DNA from: Streptomyces sp. MA5143a
Lineage (GTDB): Bacteria; Actinomycetota; Actinomycetes; Streptomycetales; Streptomycetaceae
Length of the DNA stretch: 64,000 nt
Direction: 5' to 3'
Assembly: GCF_900290235.1 (NCBI RefSeq)
Contig: NZ_OLMK01000068.1
Span: 145,381 to 209,380 of the forward strand
Made by a program: the position numbers and the translations under genes. A model generated the notes under the pieces. The model worked only from the letters and a program-made list of their open reading frames with translations. It was not told where the DNA came from and made no database searches. Below are positions 1-7,593 of the stretch, piece by piece (positions within the stretch are counted from its first letter, which is position 1; each line of letters starts with the position of its first letter).

Positions 1-98
1 GGAGGTCGTTGTGATCGTACGAACGTGCGGAGCGTCCCGGGGCAGAATGGGACCTTCCGCTCCGGGGAGGCGGTGGGACCCGGTCTAAGCTGGACCCC

Positions 99-377
99 AT
101 GGCCTACGAGATTCCGGTGACGCAAGCCAGGGCTGAGCTCGCCGATCTGATCAACCGAGTGGTCTACGGCGGCGAGCGCGTCGTCGTGACGCGGCACGGC
201 AAGCCCCTCGTCGCCCTGGTCTCCGCCGCCGATCTGGAGCAGCTCGAAGCGCTCCAGGATCCCGCGGAGGAGCCCGTCGTCAGCGCGGTCTCCGGCGTCC
301 GCGAGGTGGCGTCGCCCCCTAGGGACCAGCAGCGGTTCGGCATCACGGCGGAGCACCGGGGGTCGGGCGCCTCCTAG
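99..377 (+). CDS. Phd/YefM-family antitoxin, apparently without a toxin partner
   Basis: A 92-residue protein opening MAYEIPVTQARAELADLINR and continuing with VVVTRHGKPLVALVSAADL, the classic Phd/YefM fold: an N-terminal dimeric DNA-binding domain in which a short strand is followed by the 'A(R)xxL..li..V' helix and the 'R.GkpvAvlv....' strand. The last 30 residues are polar and probably disordered, as expected for a toxin-neutralising tail. In this family the antitoxin gene usually precedes and overlaps a RelE/Doc toxin gene, but here a strong hairpin follows within 42 bp and the next gene is on the other strand, so it looks solitary. The ATG lies very close to a possible -10 (TAAGCT near 88), suggesting little or no leader. 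Family assignment is firm; an antitoxin role is inferred. Confidence 0.8.
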   Translation: MAYEIPVTQARAELADLINRVVYGGERVVVTRHGKPLVALVSAADLEQLEALQDPAEEPVVSAVSGVREVASPPRDQQRFGITAEHRGSGAS

Positions 378-418
378 AGGGCGTGAAGGCACGTCACTCA
401 CGCCCGCATACGAGTAGG

Positions 419-454
419 CCGTGCGCCCCCGTCCGCTACAGCGGGGGCGCACGG
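419..454. terminator. Bidirectional hairpin terminator
   Basis: A perfect 13-bp inverted repeat (ccgtgcgcccccg at 419-431 and its complement at 442-454) encloses a 10-nt loop. It sits between the convergent antitoxin gene and the membrane-protein gene and can serve both. There is no T-run, which is usual for Streptomyces terminators. Confidence 0.75.
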
Positions 455-534
455 CCTGTCTGGTTGGGGCCGCTTCTCGCGTGGCTCAGATGCCTTGTCC
501 GAGGCGGGGTCCGGCTTCGGAGCCGCTCGCCCGG

Positions 535-1638
535 TCAGTGCGCGGGTGTGGGCGCCGGAGTGCGGCCGGTGGTGGGCGCGGCGGCCTGCGACGCGGCGGG
601 CTTCTTCGGCCGCTTGAGCAGGGGGCCCACGAGGACCGCGCCCAGGCCGAGTACGGCCCACCAGGTCAGGATGAGCGCCGGGCTGAGGGCGGCGGCGCCG
701 TCGAAGAACGAGACGGAGCGCAGCAGTGTCGCGCCGGCGCCCGGCGGCAGCCACTGACCGAGCGTCCCGGCGGGCTCGGGCAGCATCCGGGGTGCCGAGG
801 CGGCGCCCGAGAAGGGGTTGCCGAGGAACACGATCAGCAGCGCGCCCAGGCCGAGGCCCGCCCGGCCCAGCAGTGCGGCCAGGCCGGCCACGGTGGCGCC
901 CACGGCGAGGGTGGTGAGGCCCAGTACGCCCGCCTCCGCCCACCAGTCACCCGTGAGCGCGCCCAGCCAGGTGTGCGCCAGGGCCGCGGCGGCGAGGCCG
1001 ACCAGGGCGGCGGCCCCGGCCAGTGCGCCGGCCGCACGCGCCCCGCGCAGCCCGAGCAGTGTCACCACCGCGCCGGCGGCGGTACCGGCCAGCGCCAACG
1101 GCAGCACGCTCGAACCGAAGGCCGACCCGCGCGGGTCCTCCGCCGGGGTCGCCACCACGTCGGTGACCTCCACCCGGGCGCCCTCCCGAGCGGCCTGCTC
1201 GCCCACCGCCTGCTGGAGCAACTGCGCGACCATCGGGCTCGCCGCCGACGCCGTGAGCAGCTTCGGCCCCGCCTCGGTGACGACGACCGCGCCGTACACG
1301 GTCCGGTCCTCGATCGCGTCCCGCGCGGCGGCCTCGTCGGCGTAACGGTGCACCTCGAAAGCGCCGTCCCGCTGCTCCAGGCGCTGCTCGACCTGCGTGG
1401 CGGCGGCCGCGGGGCCCGCCACACCGAGCGGCAGATCGCGCGGTGCGATACGGGCGTTGGGCCAGGCGAAGGCCCAGAGCGCGAGTGCCGCGATGACGGG
1501 GATCAGCACGATGACCGCGACCATCCGGCGACTCGGCGGTGTCACGTGCGCCCGGGAGTCGGCCGGGGTCGCCGGGGCGGCTGGGGCGGCCGGGGCGGTG
1601 GGCTCGGCCGCCGAGGGTGCGATGGGCGTGGCGGACAT
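535..1638 (-). CDS. YhgE/DUF3533-type membrane protein, probable exporter component
   Basis: A 367-residue membrane protein. A Pro/Ala-rich cytoplasmic N-terminus (1-35) is followed by one transmembrane helix (about 39-58), an extracytoplasmic domain (about 60-175) and four or five further helices (about 177-197, 203-222, 234-255, 262-275, 320-340). This one-plus-four layout, with the loop 'FLGNPFSGA' between late helices, is that of the YhgE/Pip and DUF3533 ABC-2-like permeases. No ATPase gene is adjacent. It is transcribed divergently from a TetR regulator and shares with it two operator-like repeats, so it is probably the regulator's main target, as in drug-exporter pairs. The substrate is unknown. 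Confidence 0.65.
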   Translation of the reverse strand: MSATPIAPSAAEPTAPAAPAAPATPADSRAHVTPPSRRMVAVIVLIPVIAALALWAFAWPNARIAPRDLPLGVAGPAAAATQVEQRLEQRDGAFEVHRYADEAAARDAIEDRTVYGAVVVTEAGPKLLTASAASPMVAQLLQQAVGEQAAREGARVEVTDVVATPAEDPRGSAFGSSVLPLALAGTAAGAVVTLLGLRGARAAGALAGAAALVGLAAAALAHTWLGALTGDWWAEAGVLGLTTLAVGATVAGLAALLGRAGLGLGALLIVFLGNPFSGAASAPRMLPEPAGTLGQWLPPGAGATLLRSVSFFDGAAALSPALILTWWAVLGLGAVLVGPLLKRPKKPAASQAAAPTTGRTPAPTPAH

Positions 1639-1737
1639 GGTTTCCCTCCATACCGATGGTGTGGGTGTGGGTGCGGGTGTGGTGAGGAGCAGTGGTGACC
1701 CGGGTCTCGTCGGCCGGCTCTCGCTCTCCTCGCCAAA

Positions 1738-1816
1738 AAGAAGGAGCGTTCGTTTTTCTTGACTTCACCATGCTCGCCGGGGCGTGACTTGTCAAGAAGG
1801 AACGTTCGTTTTACTT
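1738..1816. promoter_or_regulatory. Two direct-repeat TetR operators in the divergent promoter region
   Basis: Two 23-bp copies of AAGAAGGArCGTTCGTTTT followed by wCTT lie at 1738-1760 and 1794-1816, differing at only two positions and 56 bp apart. Each holds the palindromic core GArCGTTC. The copies are about 100 bp upstream of the membrane gene start (1638) and just upstream of the regulator ATG (1825), where a bound TetR dimer could block both promoters. Confidence 0.65.
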
Positions 1817-1824
1817 TTGACGGC

Positions 1825-2454
1825 ATGCCTCGCGTATCGCAGGAGCGTCTAGACGCCCGCCGCCGCCAGATCCTCGACGCCGCGGCCCGCTGCTTCGCCC
1901 GCAACGGGTTCCACGCCACGTCGATGCAGGACGTACTGAAGGAGGCGGACCTCTCCGCCGGGGCCGTCTACCGCTACTTCACCGGCAAGGAAGAGCTGAT
2001 CGCCGCGATCGTGGCGGAGGTGATCAGTGAGATCCGGGGTGCGTTCCAGGAAGCCGCCGCCCGGCGGCCGCTGCCGTCCCCGGAGATCCTCATCGGCATG
2101 GTCATCCGGCAGATCCTCGGCAAGGAGCCGACGCTGGGGCCGAACGGCGGGTCCCTCTACCCCCGGCTGATGGTGCAGGTCTGGGCCGAGACCCTCCGCA
2201 ACCCGGACTTGCAGAACGTGCTCAACGACGGTTTCGCGCAGGTGCGGCAGCCGTGGGTCGAGATCGTCGAGGCGTATCAGGACGCGGGGATGATGCGGGC
2301 CGACATCCCGGCGCTCAGTGTGGCGCGGACGCTGATCGCGCTCGCCCAGGGTTTCGCGGCCCAGTACGCGCTCTTCGGGGACGTGCCGGTCCAGGTGGTC
2401 GAGCTGGGGTTGAAGGCTCTGATGAGCATGGAGGACCCGGCCGCCCGTACCTGA
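1825..2454 (+). CDS. TetR-family transcriptional repressor
   Basis: A 209-residue protein from ATG 1825 (MPRVSQERLDARRRQILDAA). The N-terminal helix-turn-helix is typical: 'ILDAAARCFARNGFHATSMQ' then 'LKEADLSAGAVYRYFTGKEEL' at about residues 15-60. The divergent C-terminal ligand domain, all helical, includes a GxG-rich loop 'LGPNGGSLYPRLMVQVWAE'. An in-frame upstream ATG at 1759 would run through the operator copy, so 1825 is preferred. It probably represses both itself and the divergent exporter-like gene, and is released by a small molecule. The ligand cannot be told from sequence. Confidence 0.85.
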   Translation: MPRVSQERLDARRRQILDAAARCFARNGFHATSMQDVLKEADLSAGAVYRYFTGKEELIAAIVAEVISEIRGAFQEAAARRPLPSPEILIGMVIRQILGKEPTLGPNGGSLYPRLMVQVWAETLRNPDLQNVLNDGFAQVRQPWVEIVEAYQDAGMMRADIPALSVARTLIALAQGFAAQYALFGDVPVQVVELGLKALMSMEDPAART

Positions 2455-2532
2455 GCCGTGAGGGTTCCGCGCCTGAGCCGAGCGCGTTCCGCTCCCGAGC
2501 CGGGCGCGTTCCTCGTCCGGGCCGGGGGTCGG

Positions 2533-2564
2533 TTAACGTCACCGAAACGCCGCCCAATTAGCCT
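2533..2564 (+). promoter_or_regulatory. GlnR-type box and probable urease promoter
   Basis: TTAAC at 2533-2537, six bases, then GAAAC at 2544-2548 matches the published Streptomyces GlnR half-site pair gTnAC-n6-GaAAC at all but the first base. GlnR is the global nitrogen regulator and ureA is a known GlnR target in Streptomyces coelicolor. A possible -10 (TAGCCT, 2559-2564) follows with no good -35, in keeping with an activator-dependent promoter. A second a/b site pair is not evident. Confidence 0.6.
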
Positions 2565-2571
2565 GCGGCCA

Positions 2572-2624
2572 CGCCACCTGCGATGTTGCGCGGTGGCGAG
2601 GCAACCGGACCCCGCACGGTCCGG
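2572..2624 (+). promoter_or_regulatory. Two consecutive hairpins in the ureA leader
   Basis: cgccacc (2572-2578) pairs with ggtggcg (2592-2598) around a 13-nt loop, and ccggacc (2605-2611) pairs with ggtccgg (2618-2624) around 6 nt. Both would lie in the mRNA leader between the proposed promoter and the ureA GTG at 2649. I do not recognise a known riboswitch class. Confidence 0.4.
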
Positions 2625-2648
2625 AGCGAGGATGTGAGGTGGGACGCC

Positions 2649-2951
2649 GTGCAACTGACCCCGCACGAGCAGGAGAGGCTGCTGATCCATGTGGCGGCGG
2701 ACGTGGCCGAGAAGCGCAGGGCCCGGGGCCTGAAGCTGAACCACCCCGAAGCTGTCGCCCTGATCACCGCGCACATCCTGGAAGGCGCGCGGGACGGCCG
2801 TACGGTGGCCGAACTCATGGCGTCCGGGCGGAAACTGCTCACCCGCGACGACGTGATGGAGGGCATTCCCGAGATGATCCACGACGTCCAGGTCGAGGCG
2901 ACCTTCCCGGACGGCACCAAGCTCGTCACCGTCCACGACCCGATCGTCTGA
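2649..2951 (+). CDS. ureA: Urease gamma subunit
   Basis: A 100-residue protein, the usual UreA length, starting GTG at 2649 behind a GAGGTGGG ribosome site: MQLTPHEQERLLIHVAADVA, KLNHPEAVALI, LMASGRKLLTRDDVMEGIPEMI and a C-terminal 'VQVEATFPDGTKLVTVHDPI'. It is the small structural subunit of the nickel urease that splits urea into ammonia and carbamate in the cytoplasm. A longer reading from 2583 would add 22 residues unlike the family and is rejected. It is first in ureABC and is followed 10 bp later by ureB. Confidence 0.97.
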   Translation: MQLTPHEQERLLIHVAADVAEKRRARGLKLNHPEAVALITAHILEGARDGRTVAELMASGRKLLTRDDVMEGIPEMIHDVQVEATFPDGTKLVTVHDPIV

Positions 2952-2961
2952 GGGGGCTGCC

Positions 2962-3273
2962 GTGATTCCCGGAGAGATCCTCTTCGCCGAGGAACCGATC
3001 GTGTACAACGAGGGCCGTGAGGTCACCCGGCTGACCGTCCTCAACGCCGCCGACCGGCCCGTCCAGGTCGGCTCCCACTACCACTTCGCCGAGGCCAACC
3101 CCGGTCTGGACTTCGACCGTGCCGCCGCGCGCGGCAAGCGGCTGAACGTCGCCGCGGGCACCGCCGTACGGTTCGAGCCCGGCATCCCCGTCGACGTGGA
3201 ACTCGTCCCGCTCACCGGCGCCCGTGTCGTGCCGGGACTGCGCGGGGAGACCGGAGGTGCCCTCGATGCCTGA
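2962..3273 (+). CDS. ureB: Urease beta subunit
   Basis: A 103-residue UreB starting GTG at 2962 (MIPGEILFAEEPIVYNEGRE). The family hallmarks VLNAADRPVQVGSHYHFAEANPGLDFDR, read here as consecutive pieces 'RPVQVGSHYHF' and 'EANPGLDFDR', and the tail 'RVVPGLRGETGG' are present. It packs against UreC in the trimer. Its stop codon lies inside the start of ureC (8-bp overlap), so translation of the two subunits is coupled. Confidence 0.97.
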   Translation: MIPGEILFAEEPIVYNEGREVTRLTVLNAADRPVQVGSHYHFAEANPGLDFDRAAARGKRLNVAAGTAVRFEPGIPVDVELVPLTGARVVPGLRGETGGALDA

Positions 3274-4987
3274 GATCTCGCGTGCCGCGTACGCCGACCT
3301 GTTCGGGCCGACCACCGGTGACCGTATCCGGCTCGCCGACACCGATCTGCTCGTCGAGATCGAGGAGGACCGTTCCGGCGGCCCCGGACTCGCCGGCGAC
3401 GAGGCCGTGTTCGGCGGTGGCAAGGTCATCCGTGAGTCCATGGGCCAGGCCCGCGCTACGCGCGCAGACGGCACCCCGGACACGGTCATCACCGGCGCGG
3501 TCATCATCGACCACTGGGGCATCGTCAAGGCCGACATCGGCATCCGCGACGGCCGTATCACCGGCATCGGCAAGGCGGGCAACCCCGACACCATGGACGG
3601 GGTCCACCCCGACCTCGTCATCGGGCCCGAGACGGAGATCATCGCGGGCAACGGGCGCATCGTCACCGCCGGTGCCATCGACGCGCACGTCCACTTCATC
3701 TGCCCGCAGATCGCCGACGAGGCGCTGGCGTCCGGAGTGACCACCCTGGTCGGTGGCGGCACCGGACCGGCGGAGGGCTCCAAGGCCACCACCGTCACCC
3801 CCGGCCCCTGGCACCTGGCCCGGATGCTGGAGGCGATGGAACAGTACCCGCTGAACATCGGCTTTCTCGGCAAGGGCAACACCGTCTCCCACGAGGCGAT
3901 GCTGTCCCAGATCCGGGGCGGGGCGCTCGGTCTGAAGCTGCACGAGGACTGGGGGTCGACGCCCGCCGTCATCGACGCGGCCCTGACCGTCGCCGACCGG
4001 ACCGGCGTCCAGGTCGCCATCCACACGGACACCCTCAACGAGGCCGGGTTCGTGGGCGACACCCTGGCCGCCATCGCCGGACGGGGCATCCACGCGTACC
4101 ACACCGAGGGCGCCGGCGGCGGGCACGCGCCCGACATCATGACCGTGGTCTCGCAGCCGCACGTGCTGCCCAGCTCCACGAACCCGACCCGGCCCTACAC
4201 CGTCAACACCGCCGAGGAACACCTCGACATGCTGATGGTCTGCCACCACCTCAACGCCGCCGTGCCCGAGGACCTCGCCTTCGCGGAGTCCCGCATCCGG
4301 CCGTCGACGATCGGGGCCGAGGACATACTGCACGACCTGGGCGCCATCTCGATCATCTCGTCCGACGCCCAGGCCATGGGCCGGGTCGGCGAGGTCGTCC
4401 TGCGTACCTGGCAGACCGCGCACGTGATGAAGCGGCGACGGGGCGCCCTGCCGGGTGACGACCGCGCCGACAACCACCGCGTACGTCGCTACGTCGCCAA
4501 GTACACGATCAACCCCGCGCTCGCGCAGGGCCTCGCGCGTGAGATCGGGTCCGTGGAGAGCGGCAAGCTCGCGGACCTGGTGGTGTGGGAGCCCGCGTTC
4601 TTCGGGGTGAAGCCGCAGCTCGTGATCAAGGGCGGGCAGATCGCGTACGCGCAGATGGGCGACGCCAACGCGTCCATCCCCACACCGCAGCCGATCCTCC
4701 CGCGCCCGATGTACGGGGCGATCGGGCGGGCGCCGGCCGCCAACTCGTTCAACTTCGTGGCGCCGCTCGCCGTCGAGGACGGACTGCCGGAGCGGCTCTC
4801 GCTCGGGAAGCGGTTCGTCGCCATCGACTCGACGCGCGGGGTCACCAAGGCCGACATGCGGGAGAACGACGCGCGACCCGAGGTGCGGATCGACCCCGAC
4901 AGCTTCGCCGTGCACATCGACGGCGAGCTGGTGGAGGCGACACCGGCCGCCGAACTGCCCATGGCCCAGCGGTACTTCCTCTTCTGA
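3266..4987 (+). CDS. ureC: Urease alpha subunit (catalytic)
   Basis: A 573-residue UreC from ATG 3266 (MPEISRAAYADLFGPTTGDR), with GGAGG 9 bp upstream. All metal and catalytic residues are visible: H141 and H143 (DAHVHFICPQ), the carbamylated K224 (LGLKLHEDWG), H253 (AIHTDTLNE), H279 (AYHTEGAGGG), the flap Cys-His segment C326-H327-H328 (VCHHL) and D367 (ISSDAQAMGR). These bind two nickel ions and hydrolyse urea. Length is normal. An upstream GTG/ATG start at 3224 overlapping ureB is rejected. It overlaps ureF by one base. Confidence 0.98.
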   Translation: MPEISRAAYADLFGPTTGDRIRLADTDLLVEIEEDRSGGPGLAGDEAVFGGGKVIRESMGQARATRADGTPDTVITGAVIIDHWGIVKADIGIRDGRITGIGKAGNPDTMDGVHPDLVIGPETEIIAGNGRIVTAGAIDAHVHFICPQIADEALASGVTTLVGGGTGPAEGSKATTVTPGPWHLARMLEAMEQYPLNIGFLGKGNTVSHEAMLSQIRGGALGLKLHEDWGSTPAVIDAALTVADRTGVQVAIHTDTLNEAGFVGDTLAAIAGRGIHAYHTEGAGGGHAPDIMTVVSQPHVLPSSTNPTRPYTVNTAEEHLDMLMVCHHLNAAVPEDLAFAESRIRPSTIGAEDILHDLGAISIISSDAQAMGRVGEVVLRTWQTAHVMKRRRGALPGDDRADNHRVRRYVAKYTINPALAQGLAREIGSVESGKLADLVVWEPAFFGVKPQLVIKGGQIAYAQMGDANASIPTPQPILPRPMYGAIGRAPAANSFNFVAPLAVEDGLPERLSLGKRFVAIDSTRGVTKADMRENDARPEVRIDPDSFAVHIDGELVEATPAAELPMAQRYFLF

Positions 4988-5661
4988 TGTCCAGGGCGAC
5001 TCTTCTCGTACTGGCCGACGGCCGCTTTCCCGCCGGGGGGCACGCGCACTCCGGCGGGGCCGAGGCGGCCGTCAAGGCCGGGCTGATCCGCGGGGCGGAC
5101 GGTCTGGAGGCGTTCTGCCGGGGCCGGTTGCACACGGTGGGGCTGGTGTCGGCGGCGCTGGCCGCGGCGGCGGCACTCGGGGTCGACCCGGTCGCGCTGG
5201 ACGCGGCGGCCGACGCCCGGACACCGTCCCTCGCGCTGCGGGTCGCCTCCCGCAAGCTGGGGCGGCAGTTGATGCGGGCGGCCCGTGCGACCTGGCCGTC
5301 CGAGGAACTGGGCGCGCTGGCAGGGGAGTTCCCCAAGGGGGCGCACCAGTCGGTGGTGTTGGGCGTCACGGCGCGGGCGGCCGGGCTCGGGCCCGAGGAC
5401 GCCGCGTACTGCTCCGTGTACGAGAGCGTGAGCGGGCCGGCGAGTGCGACCGTGCGGTTGCTGAGCCTGGATCCGTTCGACGCGACGGGGGTGGTGGCGC
5501 GGTTGGCCCCCGAGATGGACCGTGTGGTGCGGTCGGCCGTCGAGGCGGGGCGGGAGGCGGTCGGGGGTGGGGTGGATGTGCTGCCGGCGGCTTCCGGGCC
5601 GTTGCTGGACATCGGGGCGGAGGTGCATGCGGCTTGGGCCGTGCGGTTGTTCGCGTCCTAG
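4987..5661 (+). CDS. ureF: Urease accessory protein UreF
   Basis: A 224-residue UreF starting at ATG 4987, whose first base is the last of the ureC stop. It opens 'LLVLADGRFPAGGHAHSGG', the conserved UreF N-terminus (usually L.D..fP.G.fahS.GlE), and keeps the 'EFPKGAHQSVVLGVTARAAG' segment. All-helical protein that bridges UreD and UreG in the nickel-loading complex and acts as a GTPase checkpoint. It follows the structural genes directly. A 266-bp gap with an inverted dispersed repeat separates it from ureG. Confidence 0.93.
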   Translation: MSRATLLVLADGRFPAGGHAHSGGAEAAVKAGLIRGADGLEAFCRGRLHTVGLVSAALAAAAALGVDPVALDAAADARTPSLALRVASRKLGRQLMRAARATWPSEELGALAGEFPKGAHQSVVLGVTARAAGLGPEDAAYCSVYESVSGPASATVRLLSLDPFDATGVVARLAPEMDRVVRSAVEAGREAVGGGVDVLPAASGPLLDIGAEVHAAWAVRLFAS

Positions 5662-5780
5662 GAGGGGGTCGCCCCCGCCGCCCCTACCCGTCCCGTCCCC
5701 AGGGGCTGCGCCCCTTCGACCCCCGCGGTCGAGCTCGGGCCCTTGGGGTTCGTCGGCGGGTGCGGGTTGTCGTGGGCTGA

Positions 5781-5850
5781 TCGCGCAGTTCCCCGCGCCC
5801 CTAAAAGACTCGGGCGCCTCCGCTTTTCAGGGGCGCGGGGAACTGCGCGA
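5781..5850. repeat. Inverted pair of the dispersed 'cgcagttccccgcgcccc' element
   Basis: tcgcgcagttccccgcgccc at 5781-5800 recurs on the opposite strand ending at 5850, giving roughly 22 bp of perfect pairing, extended by a short aaaag/ctttt match, around a loop of about 17 nt. This element is frequent between genes in Streptomyces genomes, and a related direct pair is at 36470-36538 here. The rest of 5662-5927 shows no gene. It can fold strongly but lies inside the urease cluster, so either it is a partial terminator or ureG has its own promoter. Confidence 0.75.
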
Positions 5851-5927
5851 GCAACCACCCACAACCCGCAGGCGCTCGATCACCACGCCCCCCGAACTCT
5901 TCCACCCCCATATAAAGGAGCCGCTTC

Positions 5928-6611
5928 ATGCATCTCGACCATGACCACCTCCACGACGGTCCCTCCGCGGTGAGCGCGGACGCGTATCGGCCGGACGGCC
6001 GTCGGCGCGCGCTGCGGATCGGGCTCGGCGGGCCCGTGGGGTCCGGGAAGACGGCCACCGTCGCCGCGCTGTGCCGTGCGCTGCGGGACGAGCTCGCCCT
6101 GGCCGTCGTGACCAACGACATCTACACACGGGAGGACGCCGAGTTCCTGCTGCGCGAGGCCGTGCTGCCGCCCGAGCGGATCACGGCCGTGGAGACGGGC
6201 GCGTGCCCGCACACCGCGATCCGGGACGACATCTCGGCGAACCTGGAAGCCGTCGAGGACCTGGAGGACGAGGTCGGCCCGCTCGATCTCGTCCTCGTCG
6301 AGTCGGGCGGCGACAACCTCACCGCGACGTTCTCCAAGGGCCTCGTGGACGCGCAGATCTTCGTGATCGACGTGGCCGGCGGCGACGACATCCCCCGCAA
6401 GGGCGGCCCCGGCGTCACCACCGCCGACCTGCTGGTGGTCAACAAGACGGACCTCGCGCCGTACGTCGGGTCGGACCTCGGTCGGATGGCCGCCGACGCG
6501 AAGGCGCAGCGCGCCGAACTGCCGGTCGTGTTCCAGTCGCTCAGGAGCGAGGCCGGTGTCACCGACGTCGCCGCCTGGGTACGGGAACGGCTCGCGGCGT
6601 GGACCGCGTGA
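5928..6611 (+). CDS. ureG: Urease accessory GTPase UreG
   Basis: A 227-residue SIMIBI-class GTPase. The P-loop GPVGSGKT is at residues 35-42, the nickel-binding Cys-Pro-His motif at 93-95 (TGACPHTAIRDD), 'ESGGDNLTATFS' in the middle, and VNKTDLAPYVG is the guanine-specificity segment. The N-terminus MHLDHDHLHD is rich in His and Asp and could bind nickel. This matters because no ureE nickel chaperone is found in the cluster. UreG delivers nickel to apo-urease with UreF and UreD. Its stop overlaps the proposed ureD GTG. Confidence 0.96.
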   Translation: MHLDHDHLHDGPSAVSADAYRPDGRRRALRIGLGGPVGSGKTATVAALCRALRDELALAVVTNDIYTREDAEFLLREAVLPPERITAVETGACPHTAIRDDISANLEAVEDLEDEVGPLDLVLVESGGDNLTATFSKGLVDAQIFVIDVAGGDDIPRKGGPGVTTADLLVVNKTDLAPYVGSDLGRMAADAKAQRAELPVVFQSLRSEAGVTDVAAWVRERLAAWTA

Positions 6612-7450
6612 CGGCGGCGGGAGGCGCCGGGCCGCGAGGTGCGAGCGCCACGCAGTCGCGGGAGGGGAGTCACACCGGCGCACCCACCATGAGTACGACC
6701 GGTGTCCGCGCCACCGCGCGGCTCGCCGCCCGTGCCGACGGACGCGGCGGTACCGCTCTGCCCGTGCTGGAGAGCCATGGGCCGCTCGCGCTGCGGCGCA
6801 CCCGGGGGAGTGGTGACGAGGCCCGGGTCATGCTGGTCGGCGCCATGAGCGGCCCGCTCGGGGGCGACCGTCTCGCCGTGGAGGCGGAGGTCGGGCAGGG
6901 CGCGCGGCTGCATCTGGGGTCCGCGGCGGCGACCATCGCCCTGCCGGGGCAGGGCAAGGAGGAGGCCCGCTACGACGTACGGGTCCGTGTCGCCGCCGGG
7001 GGCGAACTGCGCTGGCTGCCCGAGCAGTTGATCTCGGCCTGCGGCAGCGACCTGCGGGTGTCGACCTCCCTCAGTCTCGCGTCCGGTGCCCGGCTCGTGT
7101 TCCGCGAGGAGCAGGTGCTCGGGCGGGTCGGGGAGGGGCCGGGGCGGTTGAGCAGCCGGCTCACCGTACGGCTGGACGGGCGGGCGCTGCTCGACCAGGA
7201 GGTGTCCTGCGGGCCGGGCGCACCCGGCGGCTGGGACGGTCCCGCCGTGCTGGGCGGGTACCGGGCGCTCGGCCAACTCGTCGTCGTACGGCCGGAGTTC
7301 GCGCAGCGGCCGCCCGCACCCAGGGTGCTGGGGGAGTCGGCCACCCTGACTCCGCTGGCCGGGCCCGCGGTCCTCGTCAGCGCCCTGGCGCCGGACGCGC
7401 TGCTGCTGCGGCGGGTGCTGGACGAGGCGTTGGCCGGGCTCGACGGCTGA
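6608..7450 (+). CDS. ureD: Urease accessory protein UreD
   Basis: A UreD/UreH scaffold protein, 280 residues if begun at GTG 6608, which overlaps the ureG stop by 4 bp. The recognisable domain starts at 'VRATARLAARADGRGGT' and includes 'LPVLESHGPLALRRT', 'MSGPLGGDRLAVEAEVGQGA', 'GELRWLPEQLISACGSDLR' and 'GRVGEGPGRLSSRL'. The first 27 residues are low-complexity, so ATG 6689 (253 residues, GGAGGGGAG rather far upstream) is a real alternative. It assembles the UreDFG complex on urease and ends the cluster. Confidence 0.9.
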   Translation: MTAAGGAGPRGASATQSREGSHTGAPTMSTTGVRATARLAARADGRGGTALPVLESHGPLALRRTRGSGDEARVMLVGAMSGPLGGDRLAVEAEVGQGARLHLGSAAATIALPGQGKEEARYDVRVRVAAGGELRWLPEQLISACGSDLRVSTSLSLASGARLVFREEQVLGRVGEGPGRLSSRLTVRLDGRALLDQEVSCGPGAPGGWDGPAVLGGYRALGQLVVVRPEFAQRPPAPRVLGESATLTPLAGPAVLVSALAPDALLLRRVLDEALAGLDG

Positions 7451-7593
7451 CCCGCGGCCCGCTCAACGGAACGTGCCTCACCGGTTATCGGATTAGTAAA
7501 GAACGTTCCGCCCCTCTGTTCCCCGGTGCCTCCCAAGTACGAGGATCCCCGTGACCATTCGAAAATTCGAAACGATGTACGGGGAGTTCCCTC

